A stretch of DNA of 64,000 bases, from contig CANLUL010000003.1 of the NCBI GenBank assembly GCA_947494305.1, positions 248,001 to 312,000 on the forward strand, written 5' to 3'. Below, piece after piece: positions 44,807 through 54,899 of this stretch. The notes below the pieces were generated by a model that was given only the letters and a program-made list of their open reading frames with translations, was not told the DNA's origin and ran no database searches. Position 1 is the stretch's first letter; each line of letters begins with the position of its first letter. This DNA comes from an uncultured Sphingomonadaceae bacterium. GTDB lineage: Bacteria; Pseudomonadota; Alphaproteobacteria; Sphingomonadales; Sphingomonadaceae. Position numbers and translations under genes: made by a program.

Positions 44807-45081
44807 CAAGATGGAATGGCGTCGTGATTGCGGAAAGCGATCAAACCGTGGTGGTTGAGGGCAATCATTATTTCCCGCGTGATGCGGTCTGGTCAAAATA
44901 TCTGATGCGCAGTGATACGACGACCCATTGTCCCTGGAAGGGCGACGCATCTTATCATTCGTTGGTAGTGAATGGTGAAACCAACGACGATGCTGCCTGG
45001 TATTATCCAGCACCAAAAGAAAAGGCTGCCGAAATCAAAGATCGCATCGCTTTCTGGAAAGGTGTAGAAGTGACCGCATGA
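44797..45081 (+). CDS. DUF427 domain protein
   Basis: 94 aa from ATG 44,797, inside the 3' end of the YdjM-like gene. DUF427 proteins share the pattern seen here: ARWNGVVIAESDQTVVVEGNHYFP, TTHCPWKGDASYHSL and AAWYYPAPKEKA..I.DRIAFW. Function is unknown; a small beta-tent fold is known for the family. An ATGA overlap couples it to the next gene. Confidence 0.88.
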   Translation: MAVARWNGVVIAESDQTVVVEGNHYFPRDAVWSKYLMRSDTTTHCPWKGDASYHSLVVNGETNDDAAWYYPAPKEKAAEIKDRIAFWKGVEVTA

Positions 45082-46169
45082 TTCTATCCCGCCTGTTCGT
45101 CGCTATTGGAATATTGTCACTGGCGGGATGTACCGGTGAATCGGAGCAGGTGAACGAGATGCCCACACTGACCGGGGCTGCCCCCATCATCATTGCACAT
45201 CGCGGAGCGAGCGGTGAACGTCCGGAACATACATTAGCGGCCTATGCACTGGCCATAGAGCAGGGTGCTGATTTTATTGAACCGGATCTGGTGTTGACCA
45301 AGGATGGTGTGCTGGTTGCACGACATGAGAACGAGATTAGCGGCACTACCAACGTCGCCGATAAACCCGAATTTGCGGATCGCAAGACGACCAAGCTGAT
45401 AGATGATCAGGAAGTGACAGGCTGGTTTACCGAAGACTTTGCGCTAGCAGAACTAAAGACCCTGCGAACGAAAGAACGGTTACCCGATCTGCGTGAAGCC
45501 AATATGGAATATGATGGCCAGTTTGAAATTCCGACATTTGAGGAAATTTTGGAATTGATCACGGGCCATGAAGCCAAGACCGGTAAACGGATCGGAGTGT
45601 ATCCCGAGACCAAACACCCAAGTTATTTTGAGAGCATTTCTTTGCCGCATGACGCCCCGCTTCTGGCACTTCTGGAAAAATATGGATTTGATGGCGCCGA
45701 TGATCCGGTTTTCATTCAATCGTTTGAAGTCGGCAATCTGAAAACTTTAAACGAAAAAACCGAGGTTCGGTTAGTGCAACTTGTGGCCGGCGAGTCCGGG
45801 CCTCCAGACCTAGAGGGTCAGACCTATGCCGCAATGATAACTCCCGACGGGTTGCAGGATATTGCCCGCTATGCAGATGGTTTGGGGCCAGCAAAAGATC
45901 TTATCATAGGCCGCAATGCGATTGGACAACTAACCGCTCCTACCGCATTGATCAAAGACGCGCATGCTGCCGGTTTGCAGGTTCACCCTTGGACTTTCCG
46001 CCGGGAAAATTATTTTTTGCCCACCGATTTTAAAAGTGGTGTGGATCCCCGAGATTCAGGCGATATGGAGAGTGAGGTGAAAGCCTTTATTGCCGCCGGT
46101 GTCGACGGACTATTCAGTGACAATCCGGCACAGGCGCTTGCCGGTCGCGACGGCGAAGCCATTCGATAG
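45078..46169 (+). CDS. Glycerophosphodiester phosphodiesterase lipoprotein (GlpQ-like)
   Basis: 363 aa. Lipoprotein signal (VAIGILSLAGC, Cys 18), then the GDPD fold: IIAHRGASGERPEHTL (catalytic H-R, E), FIEPDLVLTKDGVLVARHE (E-x-D metal site and second His), and VHPWTFRREN with DGLFSDNPAQA at the end. It hydrolyses glycerophosphodiesters to glycerol-3-phosphate and an alcohol at the cell envelope. ATG 45,078 overlaps the DUF427 stop. Confidence 0.9.
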   Translation: MILSRLFVAIGILSLAGCTGESEQVNEMPTLTGAAPIIIAHRGASGERPEHTLAAYALAIEQGADFIEPDLVLTKDGVLVARHENEISGTTNVADKPEFADRKTTKLIDDQEVTGWFTEDFALAELKTLRTKERLPDLREANMEYDGQFEIPTFEEILELITGHEAKTGKRIGVYPETKHPSYFESISLPHDAPLLALLEKYGFDGADDPVFIQSFEVGNLKTLNEKTEVRLVQLVAGESGPPDLEGQTYAAMITPDGLQDIARYADGLGPAKDLIIGRNAIGQLTAPTALIKDAHAAGLQVHPWTFRRENYFLPTDFKSGVDPRDSGDMESEVKAFIAAGVDGLFSDNPAQALAGRDGEAIR

Positions 46170-46178
46170 CTAGCTTTG

Positions 46179-47405
46179 TCAATCTTTTGTCCGATAGTGA
46201 CGCTGCACCGTGATGGTGTAGACCAGAATTGATACCAGAAACAGACCAGCTCCAAGCACGAAGGGCGCTCCCGGAAAATAAAATCCCTGCTTGTCAGCAA
46301 AAGCGCCAAATACGGAAGTCATCATCACTGGACCAAAAATCGATGTCAAGCTGATCGTACTGGCAACTGCACCCTGGAGCTCTCCTTGTGCATCCTCACT
46401 AATCCGGTTGCTCATCATCTGTTGCATTGCGGGGAAGGCAACGCCGCTACCCGCGCCAATCAATATACCGATGTAAACGAACCAATCGTTTGGTGCGAAA
46501 GCAAAGCAAAGGTAAGCCGGTACACCAAACATCAGGCCAAAATAGGCTGATCGCCGTTCTCCTATTTTGGCAATGGTGAACCCGGCAAGGCCGCCTTGTA
46601 CCATGGCCAAAAGAATACCGTACATGGCAACGCTGAGGCCGATCTGGAACACGCTCCAATCAAAACGCTCGATAAGCCAATAGGCCCAAACTGCGATTTG
46701 AGCTTGGGATGCCAATTGCAACAAGAAGATGGTCATCAAGAACCCAAATACCAACGGAGTCTTTGCCATCTGTATGATCGTGCCCAATGGGTTCGCGCGC
46801 GAGATGGTAAACCGACGGCGTTTTTCCGGAGGGAGTGTTTCCTTCAGAATCAATATGCCGACCGCCGTGCCGATCAGAGCCAAAATAGATGCTGCAATAA
46901 AGGGCAGCCTGTCACCATATTCTCCCAAAATGCCGCCCAGTGCGGGTCCCAAAACAAATCCTGAAGCACCGGCACCGCCCAAGATACCGAAGAACTTTCC
47001 GCGCTCCTCTGGCTTTGCGACGTCGGCAACGCAGCTATTGGCGGCTGCCCAGCTTGCCCCCATGATACCGGAAATGATTCTTCCGATGAACAACCAGGTC
47101 AGAGTTGGTGCCCAGGCCATTATGGCATAGTCGATACCCAACAGGAAAAGCGTGGTCAGCAAGACTGGCCGCCGTCCGAAACGGTCACTTAGCCCACCAA
47201 TTATCGGGGCAAACAGAAACTGCATGACGGCATAAGCAAATAGCAACCAGCCGCCGATTTCTGCTGCCCGATCTATGCTCGCGCCGGTTACTCCCTCAAT
47301 CAGCGAGGGCATGACAGGCAATATTAATCCAATGCCCATCATGTCGATAAACACAATGAATGCGACGAACAGCAATATGGACTGCGGCTTTTGGGCCGTA
47401 GGCAT
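46179..47405 (-). CDS. TetA-like (TCR/Tet) MFS transporter
   Basis: About 408 aa with 12 likely membrane helices. ATG 47,405 follows GGAG at a 5-nt-range spacing; longer starts to 47,465 are not supported. GGLSDRFGRRPVLL is the MFS loop 2-3 motif, and GLILPVMPSL in helix 1 and GGAGASGFVLGPALGGILGE (antiporter motif C region) are typical of TetA-type proton antiporters. The exported drug cannot be inferred. It is convergent with the GDPD gene. Confidence 0.88.
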   Translation of the reverse strand: MPTAQKPQSILLFVAFIVFIDMMGIGLILPVMPSLIEGVTGASIDRAAEIGGWLLFAYAVMQFLFAPIIGGLSDRFGRRPVLLTTLFLLGIDYAIMAWAPTLTWLFIGRIISGIMGASWAAANSCVADVAKPEERGKFFGILGGAGASGFVLGPALGGILGEYGDRLPFIAASILALIGTAVGILILKETLPPEKRRRFTISRANPLGTIIQMAKTPLVFGFLMTIFLLQLASQAQIAVWAYWLIERFDWSVFQIGLSVAMYGILLAMVQGGLAGFTIAKIGERRSAYFGLMFGVPAYLCFAFAPNDWFVYIGILIGAGSGVAFPAMQQMMSNRISEDAQGELQGAVASTISLTSIFGPVMMTSVFGAFADKQGFYFPGAPFVLGAGLFLVSILVYTITVQRHYRTKD

Positions 47406-47517
47406 AGGAAATCTCCAAGTGTGGAAAGTTAGCGCTGAGTCGTGAGAAAATCGAAAGTGACTCAAAATTACGCGAAAGGCAATGGATATTCTGACCGACA
47501 GCCGCTAAACCGTATTT

Positions 47518-48390
47518 ATGTCTACAACATATAAGCTCGACACGTCGACAAGCCGTGCCAACCCGACCCCGAAGCCGCTCAAGAGGCTAACTGTTCCGGC
47601 CATTCAACGCCGAAAATTTGAAGGCAATACAGAAGAACCGCTGGTCATGCTGACAGCCTATACGGCCAGGACGGCACAATTGCTCGATGCGCATTGCGAT
47701 ATGCTCTTGGTTGGTGATTCACTGGGACAGGTGATTTATGGCTTGCCTTCAACGCTGCCCGTTACGCTGGATATGATGTGTAACCACGGTGCTGCCGTTG
47801 TTCGCGGCAGTTATCATAGCCTTGTGATCGTCGACATGCCGTTTGGATCATATGAAAAGTCGCCAGAGCAAGCTTTTGAATCTGCAAGCCGCATCATGGC
47901 GGAAACGGGATGTGCAGCGGTCAAATTGGAGGGCGGAAAATCCATGGCCCCCACTATTACCTTTCTGTCCCAGAGAGGCATACCGGTGATGGGGCATATC
48001 GGACTGACACCGCAAGCGGTGAATGCGCTGGGCGGATATGCAGCCCGCGGCCGGAGTCAGGAAGAACATGAAAAAATTCTCTCCGATGCGCAGGCGGTCG
48101 CTGATGCAGGTGCCTTTGCGATGGTCGCAGAGGGAGTATTGGAACCAATCGCAATTGCCGCCACCAAAAGCGTTGATATTCCCGTCATCGGCATCGGTGC
48201 TTCACCGCAATGTGATGGGCAAGTTCTAGTGACCGAAGACATGCTGGGCATGTTTGAACGAACGGCGCGATTTGTTAAACGCTATCACAATGTATCGGAA
48301 CAAATTGAACAGGCGGCTTCGGAATATGCCAGCGAAGTGCGCGCGCGCAGTTTTCCGGGACCTGATCAACTCTATCAGCCTAAAAAATAG
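47518..48390 (+). CDS. panB: 3-methyl-2-oxobutanoate hydroxymethyltransferase (ketopantoate hydroxymethyltransferase)
   Basis: 290 aa, full length with a ~35-residue N-terminal extension. First step of pantothenate synthesis: adds a hydroxymethyl group from 5,10-methylene-THF to 2-oxoisovalerate. Motifs: [27 protein letters not shown] (metal Asp), [10 protein letters not shown] (second metal Asp), [17 protein letters not shown], and [16 protein letters not shown]. No panC follows, so the pathway is dispersed. Confidence 0.95.
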   Translation: MSTTYKLDTSTSRANPTPKPLKRLTVPAIQRRKFEGNTEEPLVMLTAYTARTAQLLDAHCDMLLVGDSLGQVIYGLPSTLPVTLDMMCNHGAAVVRGSYHSLVIVDMPFGSYEKSPEQAFESASRIMAETGCAAVKLEGGKSMAPTITFLSQRGIPVMGHIGLTPQAVNALGGYAARGRSQEEHEKILSDAQAVADAGAFAMVAEGVLEPIAIAATKSVDIPVIGIGASPQCDGQVLVTEDMLGMFERTARFVKRYHNVSEQIEQAASEYASEVRARSFPGPDQLYQPKK

Positions 48391-48546
48391 CGAAAATCTG
48401 TTGTAATAGGGAATCTTTTGTTCAGCATAGCGCAAGGCACGATAGACTTTTACATTTGCAGTTGGCGGCGCTAAAGGACAGCGCAATTCTAATATAGTTC
48501 AGGCGCAATTTAAAGTGCGTCTCGAAGACACTTGAAGGAGGCCAGA

Positions 48547-49323
48547 TTGGCCAAAGAAGAAGACAATAACGTTCCCGAGGACAAGCCCGATCGCCAGGAA
48601 GAAGTCTTCATGCGTGAGGTGGACGATGCCGTCCGTGAGGCTGATCTGCAGAATTTCGTGCAAAAATATGGCCTTTTGATAGGCGGTTTTTTAGTTATAG
48701 GCCTTGCTAGTCTGGCCGGTTGGATTTTTTATAGCAACAGTTTGAACGAAAAATCGGGCATTCGCAGTGAGGAATATGTTGCGGCGATCGATAGCGTTCA
48801 ACAGAATAATCTGGATGGCGCAGCAACTGCACTCGAGCCACTTCAGGATGCAGAGCAAGATGGTTATCGCGCTGCCGCCAAAATGATGAAGGCTAATATC
48901 GCGTTAGAGAAACAGGACACCAAGGCCGCGGTTGCTGGCTACAAGGAAATTGTGGGTGACAGTGATCTGCCTCAACCGTTTCGTGACTTGGCATTGGTTC
49001 GTCAAACCGTTGCAGAATTCGATGAGCTGGAACCACAGCAGGTTATTGACCGGTTGAAATCATTGGCTGTGCCTGGAAATCCTTGGTTTGGCAGTGCCGG
49101 CGAAATGGTCGCCATTTCCTATTTGAATATGGACAAAGCAGATCTGGCAGGGCCACTATTTGCGCAACTCGCCAAGGATGATACCGTTCCACCAACTATA
49201 CGGTCTCGGGCTTTGCAAATGGCCGGGCAGCAGGGAATAGACGCTGTTGAGCTGGAGAGCGATGAAGAGACAGAATTAAGTCCGGATACGGTTGCTCCGG
49301 TCGAGGGAGAGACGCAGGAATGA
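48547..49323 (+). CDS. YfgM-like membrane-anchored TPR protein
   Basis: About 258 aa starting at TTG 48,547, placed 5 nt after AAGGAGG; the TTG at 48,532 includes that site and cannot be the start. Domain order: acidic N-terminus, one membrane helix (LLIGGFLVIGLASLAGWIFY), then periplasmic TPR-like helices ending in an acidic tail. YfgM is an ancillary SecYEG-associated factor in E. coli. The yfgM-bamB-der order here matches E. coli. ATGA overlap with bamB indicates coupling. Confidence 0.82.
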   Translation: MAKEEDNNVPEDKPDRQEEVFMREVDDAVREADLQNFVQKYGLLIGGFLVIGLASLAGWIFYSNSLNEKSGIRSEEYVAAIDSVQQNNLDGAATALEPLQDAEQDGYRAAAKMMKANIALEKQDTKAAVAGYKEIVGDSDLPQPFRDLALVRQTVAEFDELEPQQVIDRLKSLAVPGNPWFGSAGEMVAISYLNMDKADLAGPLFAQLAKDDTVPPTIRSRALQMAGQQGIDAVELESDEETELSPDTVAPVEGETQE

Positions 49324-50666
49324 ACAACGGAAAATCAGTTTTCGCTAAATTCGCAGCAGCCGTGGCAGCTGCATTGCTAGTCTCTGCTTGTAGCGTATTG
49401 GGCGGTGGCGACGGCGATGATAAAAAGAAAACGCCTACGCTTGGTAAGCGAACCAACATTTTAACTGGCGAAAGCGGTGCCGCGGTTGATCCTGCTTTGG
49501 CTGGAATATCGGTTATTTTGCCGAGTCCGGTTGTGAATACCGACTGGGCACAGTCTGGCGGCAATGCGTCTAAGTCTATCGGTCATCTAGCACTTGGTGC
49601 TTCCCCTACTCAAGTCTGGACGGCGCAGATTAGCGGGACGTCTAAACGCGCTCGATTGGCGGCATCTCCTGTTGTGTCAGGTGGCCGAGTCTTCGCCGTT
49701 GATACAGAGGCTGTGGTGCACAGCTTTGATGCTGCTACTGGATCACGCGTTTGGTCCATGAGGATAGAAGTCGATGGAGACGGGAAATCCTCCCGTTTTG
49801 GCGGTGGTGCTGCGGCTCAAGGTTCGATGGTCTATGCTACGAACGGTGTGGGTGATGTGGTTGCGCTAAACGCATCTGACGGCAGCCAGCTTTGGAAAGT
49901 ACGTCCGGCGGGACCACTTCGAGGTGCGCCGACCGTATCCAATGGCAATGTCTATGTGATGACACAGGACAACCAAATTTATGCGCTCAGTCAAACAGAT
50001 GGTTCTGTGCAATGGAATGAAGCCGGAACGGTTGGATTAGCTGGTATTTTTGGTGTGGCTGCACCGTCAGCTGGCCAGGGTACGGTAATCGCAGGTTATT
50101 CATCCGGAGAGCTAACGGCTTATCGATATGAAAATGGCCGCAATCTTTGGAATGACGCATTGGCACGAACTAGTATTTCAACTTCGGTTGCAACACTGTC
50201 TGATATTGATGCTGACCCTGTTATAGATCGTGGCCGTGTGTTCGCGCTTGGCCAGGGTGGCCGTATGGCCGCATATGAACTGGTCACCGGGCAACGAATT
50301 TGGGAATTAAACGTTGCCGGGATATCCACTCCCTATGTCGCGGGTGAATGGGTTTTTGTACTGACTGATGATGCCAAACTTCTGTGTATCGCTCGCCCTA
50401 CTGGAAAAGTGCGCTGGATCAGTCAGCTTGCCTCGTATCGGAATTTGGAAAAGAAGAAAAACCCAATTAACTGGACCGGACCAATATTGGCCGGAAACCG
50501 ATTGATTGTCGCTAGCACAGAGGGCGAAGTTGTCGCGGTATCGCCAGGAGAGGGTTCGTCTTCGACTTTGTTTGAGTTGAAAAATGGTGTTTCATTGCCA
50601 CCAGTGGTCGCCAATAACACGCTTTACATATTGGATGATAGCGGGCGCATTTCTGCGTTTCGTTAA
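49320..50666 (+). CDS. bamB: Outer membrane protein assembly factor BamB
   Basis: 448 aa lipoprotein (AALLVSAC, Cys 24) with a PQQ-like eight-bladed beta-propeller; blade motifs such as FDAATGSRVW, LNASDGSQLWKV, LSQTDGSVQW, ELVTGQRIWE and RPTGKVRW are visible. BamB is the periplasm-facing lipoprotein of the BAM complex that assists folding of outer-membrane beta-barrel proteins. It overlaps the upstream yfgM-like gene by 4 nt and is followed by der. Confidence 0.93.
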   Translation: MNNGKSVFAKFAAAVAAALLVSACSVLGGGDGDDKKKTPTLGKRTNILTGESGAAVDPALAGISVILPSPVVNTDWAQSGGNASKSIGHLALGASPTQVWTAQISGTSKRARLAASPVVSGGRVFAVDTEAVVHSFDAATGSRVWSMRIEVDGDGKSSRFGGGAAAQGSMVYATNGVGDVVALNASDGSQLWKVRPAGPLRGAPTVSNGNVYVMTQDNQIYALSQTDGSVQWNEAGTVGLAGIFGVAAPSAGQGTVIAGYSSGELTAYRYENGRNLWNDALARTSISTSVATLSDIDADPVIDRGRVFALGQGGRMAAYELVTGQRIWELNVAGISTPYVAGEWVFVLTDDAKLLCIARPTGKVRWISQLASYRNLEKKKNPINWTGPILAGNRLIVASTEGEVVAVSPGEGSSSTLFELKNGVSLPPVVANNTLYILDDSGRISAFR

Positions 50667-50698
50667 ACTACCAATTTCAAGGAACGGGAACGGCCACC

Positions 50699-52096
50699 AT
50701 GCTGCCCAATATTGCTATTGTCGGGCGGCCAAATGTTGGCAAGTCTACTTTGTTCAACCGGCTGGTTGGCAAGAAACTGGCGCTGGTTGATGATCGACCA
50801 GGGGTAACCCGTGATCGCCGCGAGGGCGCGGCCAACCTTCTAGGCCTTGAATTCAATGCGATTGATACAGCGGGCTATGAGGATGAAGATCCGAAGAGCC
50901 TGCCAGGCCGGATGCGTAAGCAAACGGAAATGGCCGTTGCTGAAGCCGAAGCAGCCATATTTGTCATTGATGGTCGTGCGGGTCTGACGCCGCTGGATGA
51001 AGAGATAGCTCGCTGGCTGCGGGGATCGAATAAGCCGGTTATTCTTCTGGTCAACAAGGCAGAGGGCAGAGCCGCAGAATCGGGCATGCTGGAGAGCTAT
51101 TCTCTGGGTCTAGGTGACCCGATCGCATTTAGTGCCGAGCATGGGGAGGGCGTTGCCGATCTTTTTCAGGCTCTTCGTCCTTTTATCGAGGGTTTTAAGG
51201 CAGCGGCAGAAGATGAACCGCTCGATGAGAGTGCGCCGCTAAAACTTGCTATTGTTGGCCGCCCCAATGCGGGCAAGTCTACATTGATCAACAAGATGCT
51301 AGGCGAAGATCGTCTGATCACCGGACCCGAAGCAGGTATCACGCGCGATAGTATTACAGTCGACTGGTCATGGCATGATAACGCACTAACCGAAGAGGAT
51401 CAGGAAGATGGCATCGCGCCTGATCGCAAGGTGCGGCTGATTGATACTGCCGGGATGCGCAAGCGAGCAAAGGTCAACGACAAGCTGGAAAAACTGTCGG
51501 TTGCAGACGCTAAGCGGGCGATTGATTTTGCAGAAGTCGTGGTTTTGCTTCTTGATGCCACCAAGGGCTTGGAAGCACAGGATCTGCGCATTGCGGATCA
51601 AGCTATTCAAGAAGGCCGCTGTATCGTCATCGCGATTAACAAGTGGGATGTAGCAGAAGGACCAAGTGCTCTTTTTAACGGTATAAGAGCGGCGCTGGAT
51701 GATGGTTTGGCGCAAATTCGGGATGTACCTATGGTGACGGTATCGGCCTTCACTGGCAAGGGTATTGATCAGTTGCTCAAGGCGGCGTTCAATGCCCGCC
51801 GAACTTGGTCTCGCCGTGTTCCAACTGGCCAGCTTAATCGTTGGTTTGAAGATGCAATTTCAGAGAATCCACCACCGGCCCCGGGCGGCAAACGGATTAA
51901 ATTGCGCTATATTACACAAGCTAAGACCCGTCCGCCGAGCTTCGTGATTTTTGGTACGCGCGTCGACGATTTACCCGAGAGCTATAGGCGCTATTTGATC
52001 AATGGGCTACGGCGTGAGCTGGGTTTTGGCGGGGTTCCGGTGCGCATCATTATTCGCGCACCGAAAAACCCCTATCACGACAAAGACAGCGGCTAA
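50699..52096 (+). CDS. der: Ribosome biogenesis GTPase Der (EngA)
   Basis: 465 aa with the diagnostic tandem GTPase domains. G1 motifs GRPNVGKSTLFN and GRPNAGKSTLIN, G3 motifs DTAGYE and DTAGMR, G4 motifs NKAEG (non-canonical in domain 1) and NKWD, then a KH-like C-terminal domain (LRYITQAKTRPPSFVIF). Der acts in 50S ribosomal subunit maturation. It starts at ATG 50,699 after AGGAACGGGAA, 32 nt after bamB, as in the enterobacterial gene order. Confidence 0.96.
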   Translation: MLPNIAIVGRPNVGKSTLFNRLVGKKLALVDDRPGVTRDRREGAANLLGLEFNAIDTAGYEDEDPKSLPGRMRKQTEMAVAEAEAAIFVIDGRAGLTPLDEEIARWLRGSNKPVILLVNKAEGRAAESGMLESYSLGLGDPIAFSAEHGEGVADLFQALRPFIEGFKAAAEDEPLDESAPLKLAIVGRPNAGKSTLINKMLGEDRLITGPEAGITRDSITVDWSWHDNALTEEDQEDGIAPDRKVRLIDTAGMRKRAKVNDKLEKLSVADAKRAIDFAEVVVLLLDATKGLEAQDLRIADQAIQEGRCIVIAINKWDVAEGPSALFNGIRAALDDGLAQIRDVPMVTVSAFTGKGIDQLLKAAFNARRTWSRRVPTGQLNRWFEDAISENPPPAPGGKRIKLRYITQAKTRPPSFVIFGTRVDDLPESYRRYLINGLRRELGFGGVPVRIIIRAPKNPYHDKDSG

Positions 52097-52101
52097 GGGG
52101 T

Positions 52102-52581
52102 TTAGCCTTCGGCTGGCGCTGATTGCAGTTGGATATAGTTTTCAATGCCCATCCGCTCGATCAGATCAAACTGATCTTCCAATGTGTCGACATGATCTTC
52201 TTCGCTAGTCAGAATAGCTGCGAATAGATCACGGCTGACATAGTCGCGGACTTTTTCGCAATGTTCGATTGCATCTTTCAGCATAGGAATAGCCTCATGC
52301 TCGAGTTCCAGATCAGCCTTCAGGATTTCTTCGACTGTTTCACCGATCTTTAGACGACCAAGGAGTTGGAAATTGGGCAGGCCATCGAGAAAAAAGATGC
52401 GTTCCGCCAACTGATCCGCATGTTTCATTTCGTCTATCGACTCATGGCGTTCAAATTCAGCCAGTTTTGAGATGCCCCAGTTGTCGAGCATCCGGTAGTG
52501 CAACCAATATTGATTGATAGCAGTGAGTTCGTTTTTGAGAGCTTCGTTGAGATAATCTATGACTTTAGGGTCACCCTTCAT
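52102..52581 (-). CDS. bfr: Bacterioferritin
   Basis: 159 aa four-helix ferritin that stores iron in a 24-mer with haem at subunit interfaces. Ferroxidase ligands fall in the expected places: E18, E51, H54, and the later E-D-H in TSEEDHVDTLE; M52 is the axial haem ligand. GGAAACTGCC precedes ATG 52,581. Convergent with der: the stops are only 5 nt apart. The bfd gene lies upstream on the same strand. Confidence 0.95.
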   Translation of the reverse strand: MKGDPKVIDYLNEALKNELTAINQYWLHYRMLDNWGISKLAEFERHESIDEMKHADQLAERIFFLDGLPNFQLLGRLKIGETVEEILKADLELEHEAIPMLKDAIEHCEKVRDYVSRDLFAAILTSEEDHVDTLEDQFDLIERMGIENYIQLQSAPAEG

Positions 52582-52702
52582 GGCAGTTTCCTTCCGATTG
52601 CCGTGGTTTGCGTTGGACAGGACTATATCGCACCGTCTTTCAGTAAGAAAGGGTGATTGTGACAGAAAATCTAATTATTTCAATGATTTGCTAAAGCGAA
52701 TG

Positions 52703-52873
52703 CTAAGCGGTCGCAAGTTCTGACTTAATGATGCTTTCTGCAAATGCGAGGCACTGTCCGCATTTGGGTTTGCGTCCGAGTTGGGCATAGACGGCAGAAG
52801 GCTTTTCAGCACCGCTCTCAACGGCAGCCCGCAGGTCTTTTTCCTTAATTGCGTTGCACACACAAACGACCAT
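52703..52873 (-). CDS. bfd: Bacterioferritin-associated ferredoxin
   Basis: 56 aa from ATG 52,873 with GGAGA 5-9 nt upstream. The four cluster cysteines are present in the Bfd arrangement (VVCVCNAIKE and PKCGQCL), holding a [2Fe-2S] cluster. Bfd reduces the ferric core of bacterioferritin to release iron. It sits 121 nt upstream of bfr on the same strand; longer in-frame starts are not supported. Confidence 0.93.
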   Translation of the reverse strand: MVVCVCNAIKEKDLRAAVESGAEKPSAVYAQLGRKPKCGQCLAFAESIIKSELATA

Positions 52874-52903
52874 CTCGTCTCCAATCGCGACTCGTATAGA
52901 GCT

Positions 52904-52925
52904 AATGAGAATAGATCGCAATAGC
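52904..52925. promoter_or_regulatory. Possible Fur-type iron box upstream of bfd
   Basis: AATGAGAATAGATCGCAATAGC is a partial dyad of the TGA.AAT...ATT.CA type, 30 nt before the bfd start codon. It is a weak match, offered because bfd/bfr are usually iron-regulated. Confidence 0.25.
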
Positions 52926-52945
52926 AAATATAATTTCTTTCTATA

Positions 52946-54184
52946 CTAATTCGCAATCCGCATGGGTTGCACTTGCCTCTTGGCTAAACTGCGCCACAAC
53001 CATTCCAGAGGTCCATATTTGAAACGCATCAACCAGGGTCTGGACCAGAGCAACATCATGCCCCACGCAGAAAATACGAACAGATAAAGCTCCGCACGTC
53101 CAACCGAACCATATAGGCCTAGCCCCCAACCGTAGAAGATGAACGCCATAATGATGCTTGTGCCCAGATAATTGGAAAATGCCACGCGACCGGCGGCGGC
53201 CACTCTGTGCATCAAGGCGTGGTTTGCAAACCGCTTAATGAGCAGAATAAGCAAAGCCAAATAGCCGTTTGTCATAAGCAATCGGGAAGGCATCGACCAA
53301 GCCATGACAGCGTTGAGTGTAAGTATAGCTTCAAAGTCATTCGCTACCACCAAGACGCCAATCAGGACTAACGGCACTATACCAATGATCAAAGTCAGTC
53401 GCGCCATCCGCTGATAACGATGAGCCTCCCACTCACCAGTCAGAAAGCCATTTTTGTAAAGCGCCATGCCGAACATCATGAAGGGAAGGGTTTCCAATCC
53501 ATTTTGGAAAATCATCCCCAGCGGTCCGAACCACAGTTCTGTTATTTTGTAACGGAACAGCTCGCCATAGCTTGAAAGGTGCAGAGACACATCTTGGCCA
53601 ATGGCGATTGCTGATGGTGCAATCTCTGCCATTGTTTCCTGAAACTCTATGTCCATTGCCGACCCGGCGCCAGCGGCCTCCGCCATCGATTGTAAGTAAA
53701 ACAGACTGCCAGTGAAGCCAGCATAGGCGATAAAACCCGAGAAGTAGAGAATGACAGCCCACCGGATCAACTTGTCGACGGCCCAATTACGCATGAAATA
53801 GGCGCCGCACCCGATCACTGCATAGAGAAAGAGAATATCGCCCCACCAGATGAAGAAATAATGCGCAAGACCGAAGATCATGAGCCAGATCATGCGTGAA
53901 AAATGCGTGCTCGCTGGGCTTTCACCTTTCGCATCGGCGCGCTCACAGATGAGTATTAAACTGGCACCAAATAGAAAGGTGAACAGTCCGCGCATTTTCC
54001 CGTCGATGAAGAGATAGGAGAGGACCCATGCAATCGAATCGGGGAGATCGGTTCCACCGAATACCGCAGGATTAATATAGGCCATTTCCGGCATCGAAAA
54101 GCCGACGATATTCATCAACAAAATCCCCATGACCGCAAAACCGCGCAGGGCATCAAGTTCCAAAAATCTTGTATTGGTAGCCAT
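52946..54184 (-). CDS. DUF418 family membrane protein
   Basis: 412 aa with about nine membrane helices. The opening RFLELDALRGFAVMGILLMNI and the later ANYLGTSIIMAFIFYGWGLGLYG-type segment (~residues 335-355, SNYLGTS) with FSAWGMMLLWSRPWL, FKYGPLEWLWRSL at the end are diagnostic of DUF418, a YeiB-like family of unknown transport or enzymatic function. It precedes the nitroreductase gene's 3' end on the same strand by 40 nt. Confidence 0.87.
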   Translation of the reverse strand: MATNTRFLELDALRGFAVMGILLMNIVGFSMPEMAYINPAVFGGTDLPDSIAWVLSYLFIDGKMRGLFTFLFGASLILICERADAKGESPASTHFSRMIWLMIFGLAHYFFIWWGDILFLYAVIGCGAYFMRNWAVDKLIRWAVILYFSGFIAYAGFTGSLFYLQSMAEAAGAGSAMDIEFQETMAEIAPSAIAIGQDVSLHLSSYGELFRYKITELWFGPLGMIFQNGLETLPFMMFGMALYKNGFLTGEWEAHRYQRMARLTLIIGIVPLVLIGVLVVANDFEAILTLNAVMAWSMPSRLLMTNGYLALLILLIKRFANHALMHRVAAAGRVAFSNYLGTSIIMAFIFYGWGLGLYGSVGRAELYLFVFSAWGMMLLWSRPWLMRFKYGPLEWLWRSLAKRQVQPMRIAN

Positions 54185-54224
54185 TATGTTCAGGCCTTAC
54201 GGTGTTTTGTATGGGTAATACGGT

Positions 54225-54899
54225 TTAGAGCCAACTGGCAATCTGTTCCAGTGGTTTCTTGATCGTGGCATGGACCGGGATGGTTGCATCGGCTGTTGGT
54301 TTGCCGACCACCAACACCATCATGGGTTTCTCATGCGCAGGTCGGTCGCACAGCTCGTTCAAAAACTTCATTGGGTTGGGTGTGTGGGTTAGCGTGGCGA
54401 GTCCAGCGTCATGCAGAGCGGTGATAAGCATACCGGTCGCGATGCCCACACTTTCGTTGACATAGTAGTTCTGCTTCATTTCGCCGGGATGCATCCCGCC
54501 TTTGCGTTGGCCGAATATGACAATGAGATAGGGCGCAGTTTCGAGGAATGGCTTGTCGGCATCGGTTCCCAGCGGTGCCAGGGCATCCAGCCATTCTTCG
54601 CTTCCCTTGCTTTCATAGAACGCTTTCTCTTCCTCCTCGGCTGCCGCACGCAGCGCCTTCTTTTTGTCTGTCGATTCAATCACAGCAAAATGCCAGGGCT
54701 GATGATTGGCGCCATTGGGTGCCGTTCCAGCAGCCAGGATAGCATTTTCTATGACTTCCTGCGGCACGGGAGCGTCGCTGAAATAACGGCAAGTTCGCCG
54801 CGTTTTGATGGCTTCGTAAAAGGATTTTGACCGTTCTACTCGTTCTTCATCGGAATAGTCAGGAAGCTCGGTGTAAGGAAGCGTCTGATGCGGTTTCAT
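54225..54899 (-). CDS. Nitroreductase family protein (iodotyrosine deiodinase-like)
   Basis: About 224 aa from ATG 54,899; further upstream in-frame ATGs give an unlikely 297-aa product. FMN-binding nitroreductase signs: [20 protein letters not shown] (N-terminal R-R-T-R segment), [17 protein letters not shown] (phosphate-binding A-P-N-G-A-N-x-Q-P-W), and [17 protein letters not shown] near the end. The charged insertion [16 protein letters not shown] is seen in the deiodinase-like (IYD) subgroup. No ribosome-binding site is clear. It is transcribed divergently from the coq4 gene. Confidence 0.8.
   Translation of the reverse strand: MKPHQTLPYTELPDYSDEERVERSKSFYEAIKTRRTCRYFSDAPVPQEVIENAILAAGTAPNGANHQPWHFAVIESTDKKKALRAAAEEEEKAFYESKGSEEWLDALAPLGTDADKPFLETAPYLIVIFGQRKGGMHPGEMKQNYYVNESVGIATGMLITALHDAGLATLTHTPNPMKFLNELCDRPAHEKPMMVLVVGKPTADATIPVHATIKKPLEQIASWL

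Noticed and set aside
44273-45016. 247-codon minus-strand frame over the YdjM-like and DUF427 genes
   Set aside because: Antisense to two recognisable, overlapping genes; His/Arg/Asn-rich product without motifs.
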